A stretch of DNA of 64,000 nucleotides from an uncultured Selenomonadales bacterium (GTDB lineage: Bacteria; Bacillota; Negativicutes; Selenomonadales; Selenomonadaceae). Both the position numbers and the translations under genes were made by a program. The notes under the pieces were generated by a model. The model was not told the origin of the DNA, did no database searches, and saw only the letters and a list, made by a program, of their open reading frames with translations. The DNA is taken from NCBI GenBank assembly GCA_947304355.1, contig CAMZAX010000002.1, forward strand, positions 1-64,000, written 5' to 3'. The number at the start of each line of letters is the position of its first letter. The first letter of the stretch is position 1. Shown piece after piece: positions 36,547-46,295 of this stretch.

Positions 36547-37551
36547 TTAAGCGTTCAGGTTGCCGACGGTGTTGACCGCCTTGTCGAGCGCGCTGTCCTG
36601 CGTCAGGACGGCTTTGGCGTTGGCTTCGTACAGGCGGTGGTTGTGAATAAGCTCAACCATCTCCGAGACGATTGCCGTGTTGGATTTTTCCAGCGAGCCT
36701 TGCAAGATTTCGCCCGTGGCGGGTCGCGGCTGCGCGTTGGGATTCATGATTCGCGCTTGAATGTTTTGCCCGACGGGTTGCGCTTGCGGGTCGTTGCCCT
36801 CGTTATCGGCGACGACGTAGTAAAGATTGTCGCCCTGCTTTTGCGTCGCGAGCCTGTTGCCGAATTCGACGAACTGAATCTGCCCCAAGACTTGACGATT
36901 GTTTTGGTTGCCGGCGGTCTCCAAGCGATTGGTCACGGGATTGACGACGAGCGCGTTGCCGGGGACGGTTATCGTGCCGTTGCCCGTGATTGAGATTTGC
37001 GAGTCGCGCACGTTGGCGGGAATGCGAATCGGGTTGCCCTGCACGTCCAAAAGATTGTAGCCGCGAATGTCCTGCAAATAACCCTCGTTGTTTTTGAAGA
37101 ATGCGCCGTTGCGGGTGTAGCGCACGCCGTCGGGTGTCTGCACAGCAAAGAAACCGTCGCCGACGATTGCCAGGTCGAAGGTGTTGCCCGTCGATTCCAG
37201 TGCGCCCTGTTCGTAGTTGACGGCGATTTCGTCAATATAGTCGCCCAAGCCGAGCCGTCCGATATTCGGGCGATGGAACGGGTCGGCGTTGAAGCCCTTG
37301 ATTTGCGTGACGTCTTCGCGCGACGTGCCCAGCTCCGCCAGCGAATTGAACGGCGCAACGCTCAAGCCGACGGTGCCGCCCTCCTCGAAGTCGTTGACGC
37401 GCTTAATCAGCATCTCGTGAAATTCTTTGTGAATCGTCAGGTCGCGTTTGTAACCTGTCGTCGCGGCGTTGGCGATGTTGTTGGCGATAACGTCCGTGCG
37501 TTTCTGTTCGCTTATCATGCCGGTCGCCGCCGTATAAAGTCCGCGCCACAT
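36547..37551 (-). CDS. flgF: Flagellar rod/hook-basal body protein (FlgF/FlgG family)
   Basis: This 334-residue protein begins with the conserved axial-protein N-terminus (YTAATGMISEQKRTDVIANN and IANAATTGYKRD) and ends with the C-terminal axial helix (EMVELIHNHRLYEANAKAVLTQD). The family builds the flagellar rod and hook. FlgF and FlgG are hard to separate by eye; the GDGFFAVQTPDG and YTRNGAF segments occur in both. No other flagellar gene is adjacent, although the FlgT-like gene at 3323 may be related. Confidence 0.85.
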   Translation of the reverse strand: MWRGLYTAATGMISEQKRTDVIANNIANAATTGYKRDLTIHKEFHEMLIKRVNDFEEGGTVGLSVAPFNSLAELGTSREDVTQIKGFNADPFHRPNIGRLGLGDYIDEIAVNYEQGALESTGNTFDLAIVGDGFFAVQTPDGVRYTRNGAFFKNNEGYLQDIRGYNLLDVQGNPIRIPANVRDSQISITGNGTITVPGNALVVNPVTNRLETAGNQNNRQVLGQIQFVEFGNRLATQKQGDNLYYVVADNEGNDPQAQPVGQNIQARIMNPNAQPRPATGEILQGSLEKSNTAIVSEMVELIHNHRLYEANAKAVLTQDSALDKAVNTVGNLNA

Positions 37552-37587
37552 TTATGGAATCACTCCTTCGGTAGAACGTAAAATTTT

Positions 37588-38211
37588 TTACAGCGTATCA
37601 AAAATTCTGTCGCCGGCATCGCCGAGCCCGGGCACGATGTAGCAACTGTCGTTCAAGCCGTCGTCAATCGCCGCCGTGTAAATCTCAACGTCGGGATGTT
37701 CGCCCGAAATTTTTTCAAGCCCGCGCGGCGCAGAAACAATGCATATAAAAAAAATTTTTTTCGCGCCGTGATTTTTAAGGGATTGAATTGCGTCGGAGGC
37801 ACTGCCGCCCGTGGCAAGCATCGGGTCGACGACGAGCAAAATTTTTTCATTGATGCGCGGCGGCATTTTGAAATAGTATTCGACGGGCGCGAAGGTCACT
37901 TCGTCGCGATAAAGCCCGATATGCCCGACGGCGGCGTTCGGCAAAATTTTCAGCACACCGTCCGCCATCGCCAAACCTGCGCGGAGAATCGGCACGACGA
38001 CAAAATTTTTTTCGTCCAAAAATTCTGCGCGGCAATTTTGAATCGGCGTTTCAATTTCAATCGCCCGCGTCTCAAAATTTTTCCCGACCTCGTAAGTCAA
38101 AAGTAAGGCAATATCTTCGACGAGCGCACGAAAATCTTTTGGCGATGTCTCTTTGCGTCGCAACTGTGCGAGTTTGTGATTGACGATTGCGTTTTTAATT
38201 TCGTGAATCAT
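37588..38211 (-). CDS. upp: Uracil phosphoribosyltransferase
   Basis: This 207-residue enzyme makes UMP from uracil and PRPP. The PRPP loop is VVDPMLATGGSASDAI (near residue 128) and the uracil-binding C-terminal PGLGDAGDRIFDT motif is complete. I chose the ATG at 38211, preceded by AAGGAG; a longer frame extends antisense through pyrF and is not coding. It diverges from pyrF, so salvage and de novo pyrimidine genes share a 114-base control region. Confidence 0.96.
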   Translation of the reverse strand: MIHEIKNAIVNHKLAQLRRKETSPKDFRALVEDIALLLTYEVGKNFETRAIEIETPIQNCRAEFLDEKNFVVVPILRAGLAMADGVLKILPNAAVGHIGLYRDEVTFAPVEYYFKMPPRINEKILLVVDPMLATGGSASDAIQSLKNHGAKKIFFICIVSAPRGLEKISGEHPDVEIYTAAIDDGLNDSCYIVPGLGDAGDRIFDTL

Positions 38212-38325
38212 TGTCCGGCTCCTTGCGTTGAATTTTGAAACGGATTCAAGTTCCTGACCGCCAAAAAGGATTTTAAGGCTTTGTACAGAATTTTTCAAGG
38301 AAATATTTTGATGGAGGTATAGAAC

Positions 38326-39030
38326 ATGGCAGACGAACGGTTGATTGTCGCGTTGGACTTCCACACGTTCGACGACGTGAAAAAACTCGTCAACGAACTC
38401 GGCGACACCGTGAACTTTTACAAAGTCGGCATGGAACTTTTCTACAGCGTCGGCGCGGGCGTCGTCGAGTGGCTCAAAGCGCAGGACAAAAAAATTTTCC
38501 TGGACTTGAAATTGCACGACATCCCCAACACGGTGGCGGGCGGCTTGTGTTCGCTGATGAACTTGGGCGCGAATATCCTAAACGTGCACGCGGCGGGCGG
38601 CTTTACCATGATGAAAACGGCGGCGGACGCCCTTCGCAACGAGGCGAACCTGCGCGGCGTCGAACGTCCTAAATTAATTGCCATCACCGTTTTGACGAGC
38701 ATCAATCAGGCGGAATGGTGTGGCGCGTTGAAAATTTCGGATCAAGTCGTCGACTTCGCGAAGCAGGCGCAGGCAGCGGGGCTTGACGGCGTGGTTGCGT
38801 CACCGCAGGAGGCTAAGCTGATTCGCGAGGCTTGCGGCGAAAACTTTTTAATCGTGACGCCGGGCATACGTCCTGCGGGAGCCGACATCAACGACCAGCA
38901 ACGCATTTCCACGCCGAGCGCGGCACTGCAAAACGGCGCGACGCATTTGGTTATCGGCAGACCGATTCGAGCGGCGTCCAATCCCCGCGAGGCGGCTGAA
39001 AAAATCTTGGCTGAAATCAACGGTGTATAA
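38326..39030 (+). CDS. pyrF: Orotidine 5'-phosphate decarboxylase
   Basis: This 234-residue enzyme performs the last step of UMP synthesis. The catalytic DLKLHDIPNTV motif is near residue 60 and the phosphate-binding VTPGIRP and VIGRPI near residues 180 and 210. GGAGGT precedes the ATG by 7 bases. Only 3 bases separate it from the endonuclease-PyrE fusion ORF, so they form an operon. Confidence 0.97.
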   Translation: MADERLIVALDFHTFDDVKKLVNELGDTVNFYKVGMELFYSVGAGVVEWLKAQDKKIFLDLKLHDIPNTVAGGLCSLMNLGANILNVHAAGGFTMMKTAADALRNEANLRGVERPKLIAITVLTSINQAEWCGALKISDQVVDFAKQAQAAGLDGVVASPQEAKLIREACGENFLIVTPGIRPAGADINDQQRISTPSAALQNGATHLVIGRPIRAASNPREAAEKILAEINGV

Positions 39031-39033
39031 GCT

Positions 39034-40431
39034 ATGGACGAATCTTGGGAAGCAAGCGGCATTTACATGCTTGTCTGCCGTGTCAATGGCAAAAGATATA
39101 TCGGTCAATCCAAAAACATCCGACGGCGACTGAATGAGCACAGACGAGGAAAAGGTTTTGCACCCTTAATCTGTAAAGCCATTGCGAAATACGGCTGGGA
39201 CGCCTTCGACAAAATTGTATTGGAATTTTGCCCCGTCGAAGAGCTGGACAAAAAAGAAATCTACTATATCGCCGAACTCAAGCCGGAATATAATTTGGCT
39301 GAAGGCGGCGGCGGATCTAAAGGCTGTAAACCATCGCCAGAAACCATTGAAATACTGCGCCAAGCTGCTAAAAAACAGTGGTCAGACGAAGAAAACTTGA
39401 AACTTCTCAAAAAGCCGATACTTTGCATTGACACCGGCGAAATTTTTGATTCGGTGAACAGTGCCGCCGCAAAAGCCGGCGTTTCGCGTAACTGCGTTTC
39501 AATGGCTTTAAACGGCAAAGTGAAAACGGCTGGCGGCTATCGCTGGGCTTATCTGAACCCCGAAGATAAAACTTCTGAGGAACGACGCAAAAACTTGGGT
39601 AAAGCCAACCGCGGCAGAAAACAGAGCGCGGAACAAATTGAAAAACGTGTAGCCCATTTTAAGGGACAAAAGCGCGAGAATTATAACAGCTATAAGAAAG
39701 TAGTTTGTGTTGAAACGGGAAGAATTTTTGATTCGGTGAAAATCGCCGCAGAATCCGTCGGAATTACTCCGTGTTTCTTGTCAAAAGTTTTGCACGGGAT
39801 AAAAAAGACAGCGGGCGGCTTTCATTGGAAATTTGCTAAGGAGGTTTTTTACATGACTGAACATGAGGTTTACGACTTACTTGTCGAGACGGGCGCAATT
39901 ATGACGGCTCATTTTCAACTTACGTCGGGGCTCCACAGTCCGCACTACGTCGAGAAATTCCGCGTGCTGGAACGCCCTATCTATACGGCAAGACTCTGCC
40001 GCGCAATCGCGGAACACTTCAAGGACGCGCAGATTGAAACGGTCGTCGGCCCCGCGACGGGCGGCATTATCCTTGCGCACGAAACCGCACTCGCATTGGG
40101 CACCCGCGCGATTTTCACCGAGCGCGTCGACGGCAAAATGACTTTTCGTCGCGGCTTCACCCTGCATGAGGGCGAACGCGTTCTGATTGTCGAGGACGTT
40201 GTAACGACGGGCGGCTCCGTTCGCGAGGTTATCGACGTGGTTAAGCAATTCGGCGGTTTGCCCGTGGCAATTGCAATGCTTGTCGACAGGTCGGGCGGCA
40301 AAGCCTCTTTCGGCGACGTGCCCGCCTTCGCGTTGTTGCACATGGACGTTGAAACTTACGAGCCCGAAAATTGCCCGCTGTGCAAGGACGGCGTTCCGCT
40401 CACCAAGCGCGGCTCCACAGGCAAAAAGTAA
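39034..40431 (+). CDS. GIY-YIG endonuclease fused in frame to PyrE
   Basis: This 465-residue ORF begins with a GIY-YIG nuclease (GIYMLVCRVNGKRYIGQSKN, AIAKYGWDAF, EYNLAEGGGG; residues 8-95). It continues with two IENR1/NUMOD1-type DNA-binding repeats, each reading T-G-x-I-F-D-S-V...GGxxW (about 126-173 and 221-267). It then runs without a stop into complete PyrE (from residue 274). The ribosome-binding site of pyrE (AAGGAGG) is translated here as Lys-Glu-Val. It looks like a homing-type gene inserted between pyrF and pyrE that lost its stop codon. Whether the full fusion accumulates or PyrE is mostly made from its own start is unknown. Confidence 0.85.
   Translation: MDESWEASGIYMLVCRVNGKRYIGQSKNIRRRLNEHRRGKGFAPLICKAIAKYGWDAFDKIVLEFCPVEELDKKEIYYIAELKPEYNLAEGGGGSKGCKPSPETIEILRQAAKKQWSDEENLKLLKKPILCIDTGEIFDSVNSAAAKAGVSRNCVSMALNGKVKTAGGYRWAYLNPEDKTSEERRKNLGKANRGRKQSAEQIEKRVAHFKGQKRENYNSYKKVVCVETGRIFDSVKIAAESVGITPCFLSKVLHGIKKTAGGFHWKFAKEVFYMTEHEVYDLLVETGAIMTAHFQLTSGLHSPHYVEKFRVLERPIYTARLCRAIAEHFKDAQIETVVGPATGGIILAHETALALGTRAIFTERVDGKMTFRRGFTLHEGERVLIVEDVVTTGGSVREVIDVVKQFGGLPVAIAMLVDRSGGKASFGDVPAFALLHMDVETYEPENCPLCKDGVPLTKRGSTGKK
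39853..40431 (+). CDS. pyrE: Orotate phosphoribosyltransferase (internal start)
   Basis: This 192-residue enzyme converts orotate and PRPP to OMP. The PRPP-binding motif VLIVEDVVTTGGSVREVID is near residue 113, and GPATGGIILA and the Cys-containing ENCPLC tail follow family expectations. It has its own AAGGAGG and ATG at 39853, so it can be made independently even though the upstream nuclease frame reads into it. Its stop overlaps the recN start (TAATG). Confidence 0.95.
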   Translation: MTEHEVYDLLVETGAIMTAHFQLTSGLHSPHYVEKFRVLERPIYTARLCRAIAEHFKDAQIETVVGPATGGIILAHETALALGTRAIFTERVDGKMTFRRGFTLHEGERVLIVEDVVTTGGSVREVIDVVKQFGGLPVAIAMLVDRSGGKASFGDVPAFALLHMDVETYEPENCPLCKDGVPLTKRGSTGKK

Positions 40432-42059
40432 TGCTTAAAACTTTGACGGTTGAAAATTTCGCGCTGATTGAAAACGTGACGGTCGAATTTGGCGCGGGCT
40501 TGAACATCTTGACGGGCGAAACCGGCGCGGGCAAGTCAATTTTAATCGACGCGTTGGGCGCGGCTCTTGGCAGTCGTTGCGGCGTCAACAAAATTCGCAA
40601 GGGCGCGGACTTCCTGCGATTGGCGGCGACGTTCTCCGACGGTTTGACGATTGAGCGGCGCATTTCACGCACGGAAAAAAATTCGCTGACTGTCGACGGC
40701 AAGCCCGTAACGCTTGCGCGTTTGCGGAAATACGGCACGTCGCTCCTTGACATGCACGACCAAAACAAAAATCTTGAACTCCTGCGCGAAAAGGAAATTT
40801 ATCGGCTGATTGACACGCAGGAAATTTGCGACGCGTTGAAGGTCTTCGCGGCGTCCTACGGCGAGCTGAACGCCAAAAAACGCGCGTTGACCAAAAAACT
40901 TTCCGCGCGGGAAGAAAACCTTCAGCGGCTGGATTTTTTGCGTTGGCAGGCGAAGGAAATTTCTGCGGTGCGCCTCAAGCCCGACGAAGACGTTAAACTT
41001 GACGCGGAGATTCGTAAGCTTGCCCACGCCGAGAAAATCGCCGAGAACGTTCACGAGTCCGCGCAGATTCTAAACGACGGCGACGCTGACGTTTTGACGG
41101 CATTGGCGCGCGTGTCGAAGTATCTGGACAACGTGGCGCGTTACGACGACAAGCTGAACCCTGCGCGGCAACTTTTGGAGGATGCGAAAATTTCACTGCG
41201 CGAGGCTTACGACGAGATTCGCGAATACGCTTCGGGTTTGGACTTCGCGCCCGAACGACTTGACGAACTGCAGGCGCGGGCTGACGAAATTTCCAAGCTG
41301 AAAAAATACGGCGTGTCGGTCAACGAGATTTTACAGCGGCTTGAAAAAATTCGCGCGGACATCGCGGCTGTCGAAAATTTTGATTCGGACGTTACGGATC
41401 TTCAAGCGGAAGTCGCCAAACTCGAACGCCAAACAAAAATCTGCGCGGACAAACTTTTGACGTTGCGTCAAGCGTCGGCAAGCAACTTGAGCGCGAAAAT
41501 CGAATCGGAAGTTCGTCGGCTCGGCATGGCGCGTGCGCAATTTGAAATCGTCGTTGAGGCGGCGGACAGGCTTTCGGAGAACGGCGGCGACACGGCTGAC
41601 ATCTTATTTTGCGCGAACGTCGGCGAAGAAAAATTTTCACTGTCGGAAATCGTTTCGGGCGGCGAACTGTCACGCATTGCCCTTGCGATAAAAATCGTCT
41701 TGGCTTCGGAACGGCGCGGCGACTTCGACAGAGTAATGGTCTTCGACGAAATCGACGCGGGACTTGGCGGCGTCACTGCCAAAACCGTCGCCGAATGCAT
41801 TGCCGAAATTTCGCGCGGTTGGCAAGTCTTGTGCATAACGCATCTGCCGCAAATCGCGAGCATGGCTGACGTCCATTTGCAAATCAGCAAGTCGGAAATC
41901 GACGGACGCACGCTCACGAGTGTCAAGCCGCTCAATGAGCCCGAACGCGTCAACGAAATCGCGCGCATGGCTTCGGGCGACGAGTCGGTTGCGTCGATAA
42001 AAAATGCCCGCGAAATGCTTGCCTCCGCCCGCAGATTCAAACGCACCGTCCTTGCTTAA
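40431..42059 (+). CDS. recN: DNA repair protein RecN
   Basis: This 542-residue SMC-like ATPase acts early in double-strand break repair. The N-terminal part has NFALIENVTVEF and Walker A GETGAGKS; long coiled coils follow (about residues 150-370). The C-terminal part has signature VSGGELSR and Walker B VMVFDEIDAGLGG. The start ATG overlaps the pyrE stop by one base, so translation is coupled. Confidence 0.97.
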   Translation: MLKTLTVENFALIENVTVEFGAGLNILTGETGAGKSILIDALGAALGSRCGVNKIRKGADFLRLAATFSDGLTIERRISRTEKNSLTVDGKPVTLARLRKYGTSLLDMHDQNKNLELLREKEIYRLIDTQEICDALKVFAASYGELNAKKRALTKKLSAREENLQRLDFLRWQAKEISAVRLKPDEDVKLDAEIRKLAHAEKIAENVHESAQILNDGDADVLTALARVSKYLDNVARYDDKLNPARQLLEDAKISLREAYDEIREYASGLDFAPERLDELQARADEISKLKKYGVSVNEILQRLEKIRADIAAVENFDSDVTDLQAEVAKLERQTKICADKLLTLRQASASNLSAKIESEVRRLGMARAQFEIVVEAADRLSENGGDTADILFCANVGEEKFSLSEIVSGGELSRIALAIKIVLASERRGDFDRVMVFDEIDAGLGGVTAKTVAECIAEISRGWQVLCITHLPQIASMADVHLQISKSEIDGRTLTSVKPLNEPERVNEIARMASGDESVASIKNAREMLASARRFKRTVLA

Positions 42060-42080
42060 AGTGCGCCGTTGCGATAGAAT
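42052..42080 (+). promoter_or_regulatory. Possible promoter of the P-loop/Asp23 gene
   Basis: TTGCTT (42052-42057), a 17-base spacer and TAGAAT (42075-42080) lie just before the P-loop gene, overlapping the recN stop codon. The match is fair at both boxes. Confidence 0.4.
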
Positions 42081-42125
42081 ATCAATAAACAATTTACAGT
42101 TTGAAAATCCGGGGGAAGTGGTTAA

Positions 42126-42977
42126 GTGGACGTGATTGCATTGGTCGGACCCAGCGGCACGGGCAAAAGTCATCGCGCCTTGCAGGTCGCCCGCGAACAC
42201 AACGCCGACGCGATTATCGACGACGGCATTTTAATTAAGGACGGACACATCATTGCGGGCGAGTCCGCCAAGACCGAAAAAAGCAAAATCATGGCGGTGC
42301 GACGCGCGATTTTTGTTCTGCCGGGTCACGCCGAGGAAGTTCGCGAGGCGATTCAGCGCATTCAGCCGCACAGGATTTTGGTTATCGGCACATCTGAAAA
42401 CATGGTGCACAAAATCGCCAAGACACTCAAACTCCCATCGATTCAGCTTATCGTCCGCATTGAAGACATCGCGTCGCGGGCTGAAATCGAAACGGCGCAA
42501 TTCCACCGCCTCAAAGAGGGCAAGCACATAATCCCCGTCCCGACGATTGAACTCAAGCCGCACTTTTCGGGCTACCTGGTCAACCCCTTGCAATCGATTT
42601 TCAAGCAGTCGAACGTCCGCCGCCGCAAGCTCGGCGAAAAGTCAATCGTGCGCCCCGTGTTCAGCTACTACGGCAAGCTGATTATCGACGACAGAGTTAT
42701 TCAGGCGGTCGTCGAACGAATCGTCAAGGCGCGCGAATTCGTCAAAAGCTTGAAAAACGTCACGGTCAAACACCTGCTCAAGGGCGACGAAGACCACGGC
42801 TTAACAATTTCCTGCGAAGTCGTTTTAAGCTACGGCAACCACATCCCGACGTTGATTCGGCAGACGCAGGCTTACGTTCGCGAGGCGGTCGAGTTTACCA
42901 CGGGCATGATCGTTCACGCGGTAGACATCAGCGTCAAAGCTCTTTACGTCGAACAGGAACGCCGACGTCTGCTATAA
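42126..42977 (+). CDS. P-loop ATPase domain fused to an Asp23/Gls24-like domain
   Basis: This 283-residue protein starts with a nucleotide-binding P-loop (ALVGPSGTGKSHRAL, residues 5-19) and a small ATPase-like domain to about residue 135. From about 185 it resembles the Asp23/Gls24 envelope-stress family (KLIIDDRVIQAVVERIV, then VSVKALYV-like end). The GTG at 42126 is preceded by GGGGGAAG. The combination suggests a regulatory ATPase linked to envelope stress, but no function is shown. It lies in the position that rpoC often holds before rpsL. Confidence 0.65.
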   Translation: MDVIALVGPSGTGKSHRALQVAREHNADAIIDDGILIKDGHIIAGESAKTEKSKIMAVRRAIFVLPGHAEEVREAIQRIQPHRILVIGTSENMVHKIAKTLKLPSIQLIVRIEDIASRAEIETAQFHRLKEGKHIIPVPTIELKPHFSGYLVNPLQSIFKQSNVRRRKLGEKSIVRPVFSYYGKLIIDDRVIQAVVERIVKAREFVKSLKNVTVKHLLKGDEDHGLTISCEVVLSYGNHIPTLIRQTQAYVREAVEFTTGMIVHAVDISVKALYVEQERRRLL

Positions 42978-42990
42978 TAAAAGCGTCAAT

Positions 42991-43039
42991 AAAAAATCCC
43001 CGGCTCTGCGCAAATTAATCGCGGCGGGGATTATTTTTG
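42991..43039 (+). terminator. Intrinsic terminator after the P-loop/Asp23 gene
   Basis: AATCCCCG (42995-43002) pairs with CGGGGATT (43025-43032) and is followed by ATTTTTG. It separates the P-loop gene from the str operon. Confidence 0.75.
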
Positions 43040-43139
43040 TGTTCAACGGGCTTTTCGCGCCGCGACGCCGTTTCGGGTTCCATTGTCGAAATACTTACCT
43101 TAAGAAAAGGCGTGGTCAAAAGTCGCGTCATGACGCCAC

Positions 43140-43168
43140 TTGACAAGCATTTTTGCCAATGATAACAT
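43140..43168 (+). promoter_or_regulatory. Sigma-70-type promoter of the str operon
   Basis: TTGACA (43140-43145), a 17-base spacer and TAACAT (43163-43168) lie 49 bases before rpsL. This is the only strong promoter seen before the rpsL-rpsG-fusA-tuf genes. Confidence 0.75.
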
Positions 43169-43216
43169 AGCGGCGCTTTTGACAAGGCAGGAACATTTTG
43201 GAAGGAGGTGGGCGCA

Positions 43217-43600
43217 TTGCCAACCATTAATCAGTTAGTACGCAAAGGTCGTCAGGTGTTGGAGGAAAAATCCACGGCTCCGGCTCTGAAAGAGTGCCCG
43301 CAAAAGCGCGGCGTATGCACTCGCGTTTACACGACGACGCCCAAGAAACCGAATTCGGCACTTCGCAAGGTTGCCCGTGTCCGCTTGACCAACGCTATCG
43401 AAGTCACTGCTTATATTCCCGGCATCGGGCATAATCTGCAGGAACATAGCGTTGTTTTAATTCGCGGCGGGCGCGTCAAGGATTTGCCGGGTGTTCGCTA
43501 TCATATCATTCGCGGCTCCCTCGATACTGCAGGCGTGCAAGACCGCAAGCAAGCGCGTTCCAAATACGGCGCGAAGAAAGCCAAGGCGAAGAAGAAATAA
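43217..43600 (+). CDS. rpsL: 30S ribosomal protein S12
   Basis: This 127-residue protein begins [11 protein letters not shown] and carries the decoding-site loop [11 protein letters not shown] and LPGVRYH. The Lys in KPNS is the streptomycin-sensitive form. I chose the TTG at 43217 because AGGAGGTG lies 6 bases upstream and the product then starts as usual; a GTG at 43208 would overlap that site. It opens the str operon without rpoB/rpoC or an L7Ae-like gene before it. Confidence 0.97.
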   Translation: MPTINQLVRKGRQVLEEKSTAPALKECPQKRGVCTRVYTTTPKKPNSALRKVARVRLTNAIEVTAYIPGIGHNLQEHSVVLIRGGRVKDLPGVRYHIIRGSLDTAGVQDRKQARSKYGAKKAKAKKK

Positions 43601-44155
<555 letters not shown>

Positions 44156-44167
44156 GGAGCAAGTTTC

Positions 44168-46252
44168 GTGTCAAGAGAGTTTTCACTGGAAAAAACTCGC
44201 AACATCGGTATCATGGCGCACATAGACGCCGGCAAGACGACTACGACCGAACGGATTTTGTTTTATACGGGTGTCAATCATAAGCTCGGCGAAGTCCACG
44301 AAGGCGCGGCGACTATGGACTGGATGAAACAGGAACAGGAACGCGGCATTACTATCACGTCAGCCGCCACGACTTGTTTCTGGAAGAATCACCGAATCAA
44401 CATCATCGACACGCCCGGTCACGTTGACTTCACGGTCGAAGTCGAAAGATCTTTGAGAGTTTTGGACGGCGCGCTTGCCATACTCACGGCACGCGGCGGC
44501 GTTGAACCGCAAACCGAAACCGTTTGGCGGCAGGCGGAGCGTTACAACGTCCCGCGCATGGCTTACGTCAACAAAATGGACATCACGGGCGCAGATTTCT
44601 ACCACGTCATTCAGATGATGCGCGACAGACTTCACACCAACGCCGTTGCAATTCAACTGCCAATCGGCGCGGAAGACAGCTTCAAAGGCATCGTCGACCT
44701 CGTTAAAATGGACGCGATTGTCTACGACGACGACCTCGGCAAAGTTTCCAAGGAAGTTGAAATCCCCGACGACATGATTGACATGGCGGAAGATTATCGC
44801 GACAAGTTGCTTGAGTCCTGCGCGGAGCTCGACGACGACTTCATGGAAAAATATCTCGGCGGCGAAGAAATTACCGTCGACGAAGTCAAAGCCGTGATTC
44901 GCAAGGCGACAATCGATTGCAAAATGACGCCCGTCACGTGCGGCACGTCCTATCGCAATCGCGGCGTTCAACCTTTGCTTGACGCTATCGTCGACTACAT
45001 GCCCGCCCCGACAGATATTCCGCCGATTGAAGGCACCAAGCCCGACGGCACAGAGGATACGCGCCCCGCAAGCGACGACGAACCTTTTGCCGCGTTGGCG
45101 TTCAAGATTATGACTGACCCGTTTGTCGGCAAGTTGGCGTTCTTCCGCGTCTACAGCGGCTCGCTCAAAAGCGGCAGTTACGTCTACAACTCGACGAAGG
45201 GCAAAAAGGAACGCATAGGGCGAATCCTGCAAATGCACGCCAACAACCGCAAGGAAATCGACGTTGTTTACAGCGGCGACATCGCGGCGGCTGTCGGCTT
45301 GAAGGACACAACCACCGGCGACACCCTCTGCGACGAGGCGCACCCGATTATCCTGGAGTCAATGGAATTCCCCGACCCCGTCATTTCCGTCGCCGTCGAA
45401 CCTTCCACCAAAAACGACCAGGACAAGATGGGTATCGCGCTCCAAAAACTTGCCGAGGAAGATCCGACCTTCAAAGTCCGCACGGACGCCGAGACCGGGC
45501 AAGTCATTATTTCCGGCATGGGCGAATTGCATTTGCAAATCATCGTCGACCGCATGTTGCAAGAGTTTCACGTTGACTGCAAGGTTGGCGAGCCGCAAGT
45601 TGCTTACCGCGAAACCATTCGCAAGACGCAAAAGGGCGAAGGCAAATTCGTCCGTCAAACGGGCGGTCACGGGCAATACGGTCATTGTTGGATTGAAATT
45701 GAGCCCAACGAGACCGGCGGCGGCTTCGTTTTTGAAAATAAAATTGTCGGCGGCGTCATTCCCAAAGAGTACATCAATCCGATTGAGGCGGGCATCAAGC
45801 AGGCCATGGAGAACGGCATATTGGCGGGCTTCCCGATTGTCGACGTGAAAGCGACCGTTTACGACGGCAGCTTCCACGAAGTCGACTCCAGCGAGGCGGC
45901 GTTCAAAATCGCGGGCTCTATGGCGTTCAAGGCGGCGGCCGAAAAAGCCAAACCCGTCCTGCTTGAACCCTACGTCAAAGTCGAAGTCACCGTGCCCGAA
46001 GATTACATGGGCGACGTTATCGGCGATTTGAATTCACGGCGCGGGAAGATTGACGGCATGGAGCCGCGCAACAACTTGCAAATCATTCACGCGTTCGTGC
46101 CGCTGTCCGAAATGTTCGGTTATTCGACAGACTTGCGCTCAAAGACGCAAGGGCGCGGCACATACTCAATGGAAGTCGCTTACTACGACGAAGTTCCGAA
46201 AAATATTTCGGAAGCGATTGTTGCGAGATACAAAGGTGAGCCGACCAATTAA
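44168..46252 (+). CDS. fusA: Elongation factor G
   Basis: This 694-residue GTPase drives ribosomal translocation. The G motifs are [23 protein letters not shown] and VNKMD, and the remaining domains run to the usual length. The GTG at 44168 has AAGGAG upstream. It follows rpsG by 12 bases in the str operon. Confidence 0.98.
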   Translation: MSREFSLEKTRNIGIMAHIDAGKTTTTERILFYTGVNHKLGEVHEGAATMDWMKQEQERGITITSAATTCFWKNHRINIIDTPGHVDFTVEVERSLRVLDGALAILTARGGVEPQTETVWRQAERYNVPRMAYVNKMDITGADFYHVIQMMRDRLHTNAVAIQLPIGAEDSFKGIVDLVKMDAIVYDDDLGKVSKEVEIPDDMIDMAEDYRDKLLESCAELDDDFMEKYLGGEEITVDEVKAVIRKATIDCKMTPVTCGTSYRNRGVQPLLDAIVDYMPAPTDIPPIEGTKPDGTEDTRPASDDEPFAALAFKIMTDPFVGKLAFFRVYSGSLKSGSYVYNSTKGKKERIGRILQMHANNRKEIDVVYSGDIAAAVGLKDTTTGDTLCDEAHPIILESMEFPDPVISVAVEPSTKNDQDKMGIALQKLAEEDPTFKVRTDAETGQVIISGMGELHLQIIVDRMLQEFHVDCKVGEPQVAYRETIRKTQKGEGKFVRQTGGHGQYGHCWIEIEPNETGGGFVFENKIVGGVIPKEYINPIEAGIKQAMENGILAGFPIVDVKATVYDGSFHEVDSSEAAFKIAGSMAFKAAAEKAKPVLLEPYVKVEVTVPEDYMGDVIGDLNSRRGKIDGMEPRNNLQIIHAFVPLSEMFGYSTDLRSKTQGRGTYSMEVAYYDEVPKNISEAIVARYKGEPTN

Positions 46253-46295
46253 CGGCTCAGAAAATTTTTTCTACAACTAAGGAGTTGTTCATTTC

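Noticed and set aside
38281-38309. Possible promoter TTGTAC-17-TATTTT before pyrF
   Set aside because: The -10 box lies only 4 bases before the ribosome-binding site, so a start site would leave no room for it on the transcript.
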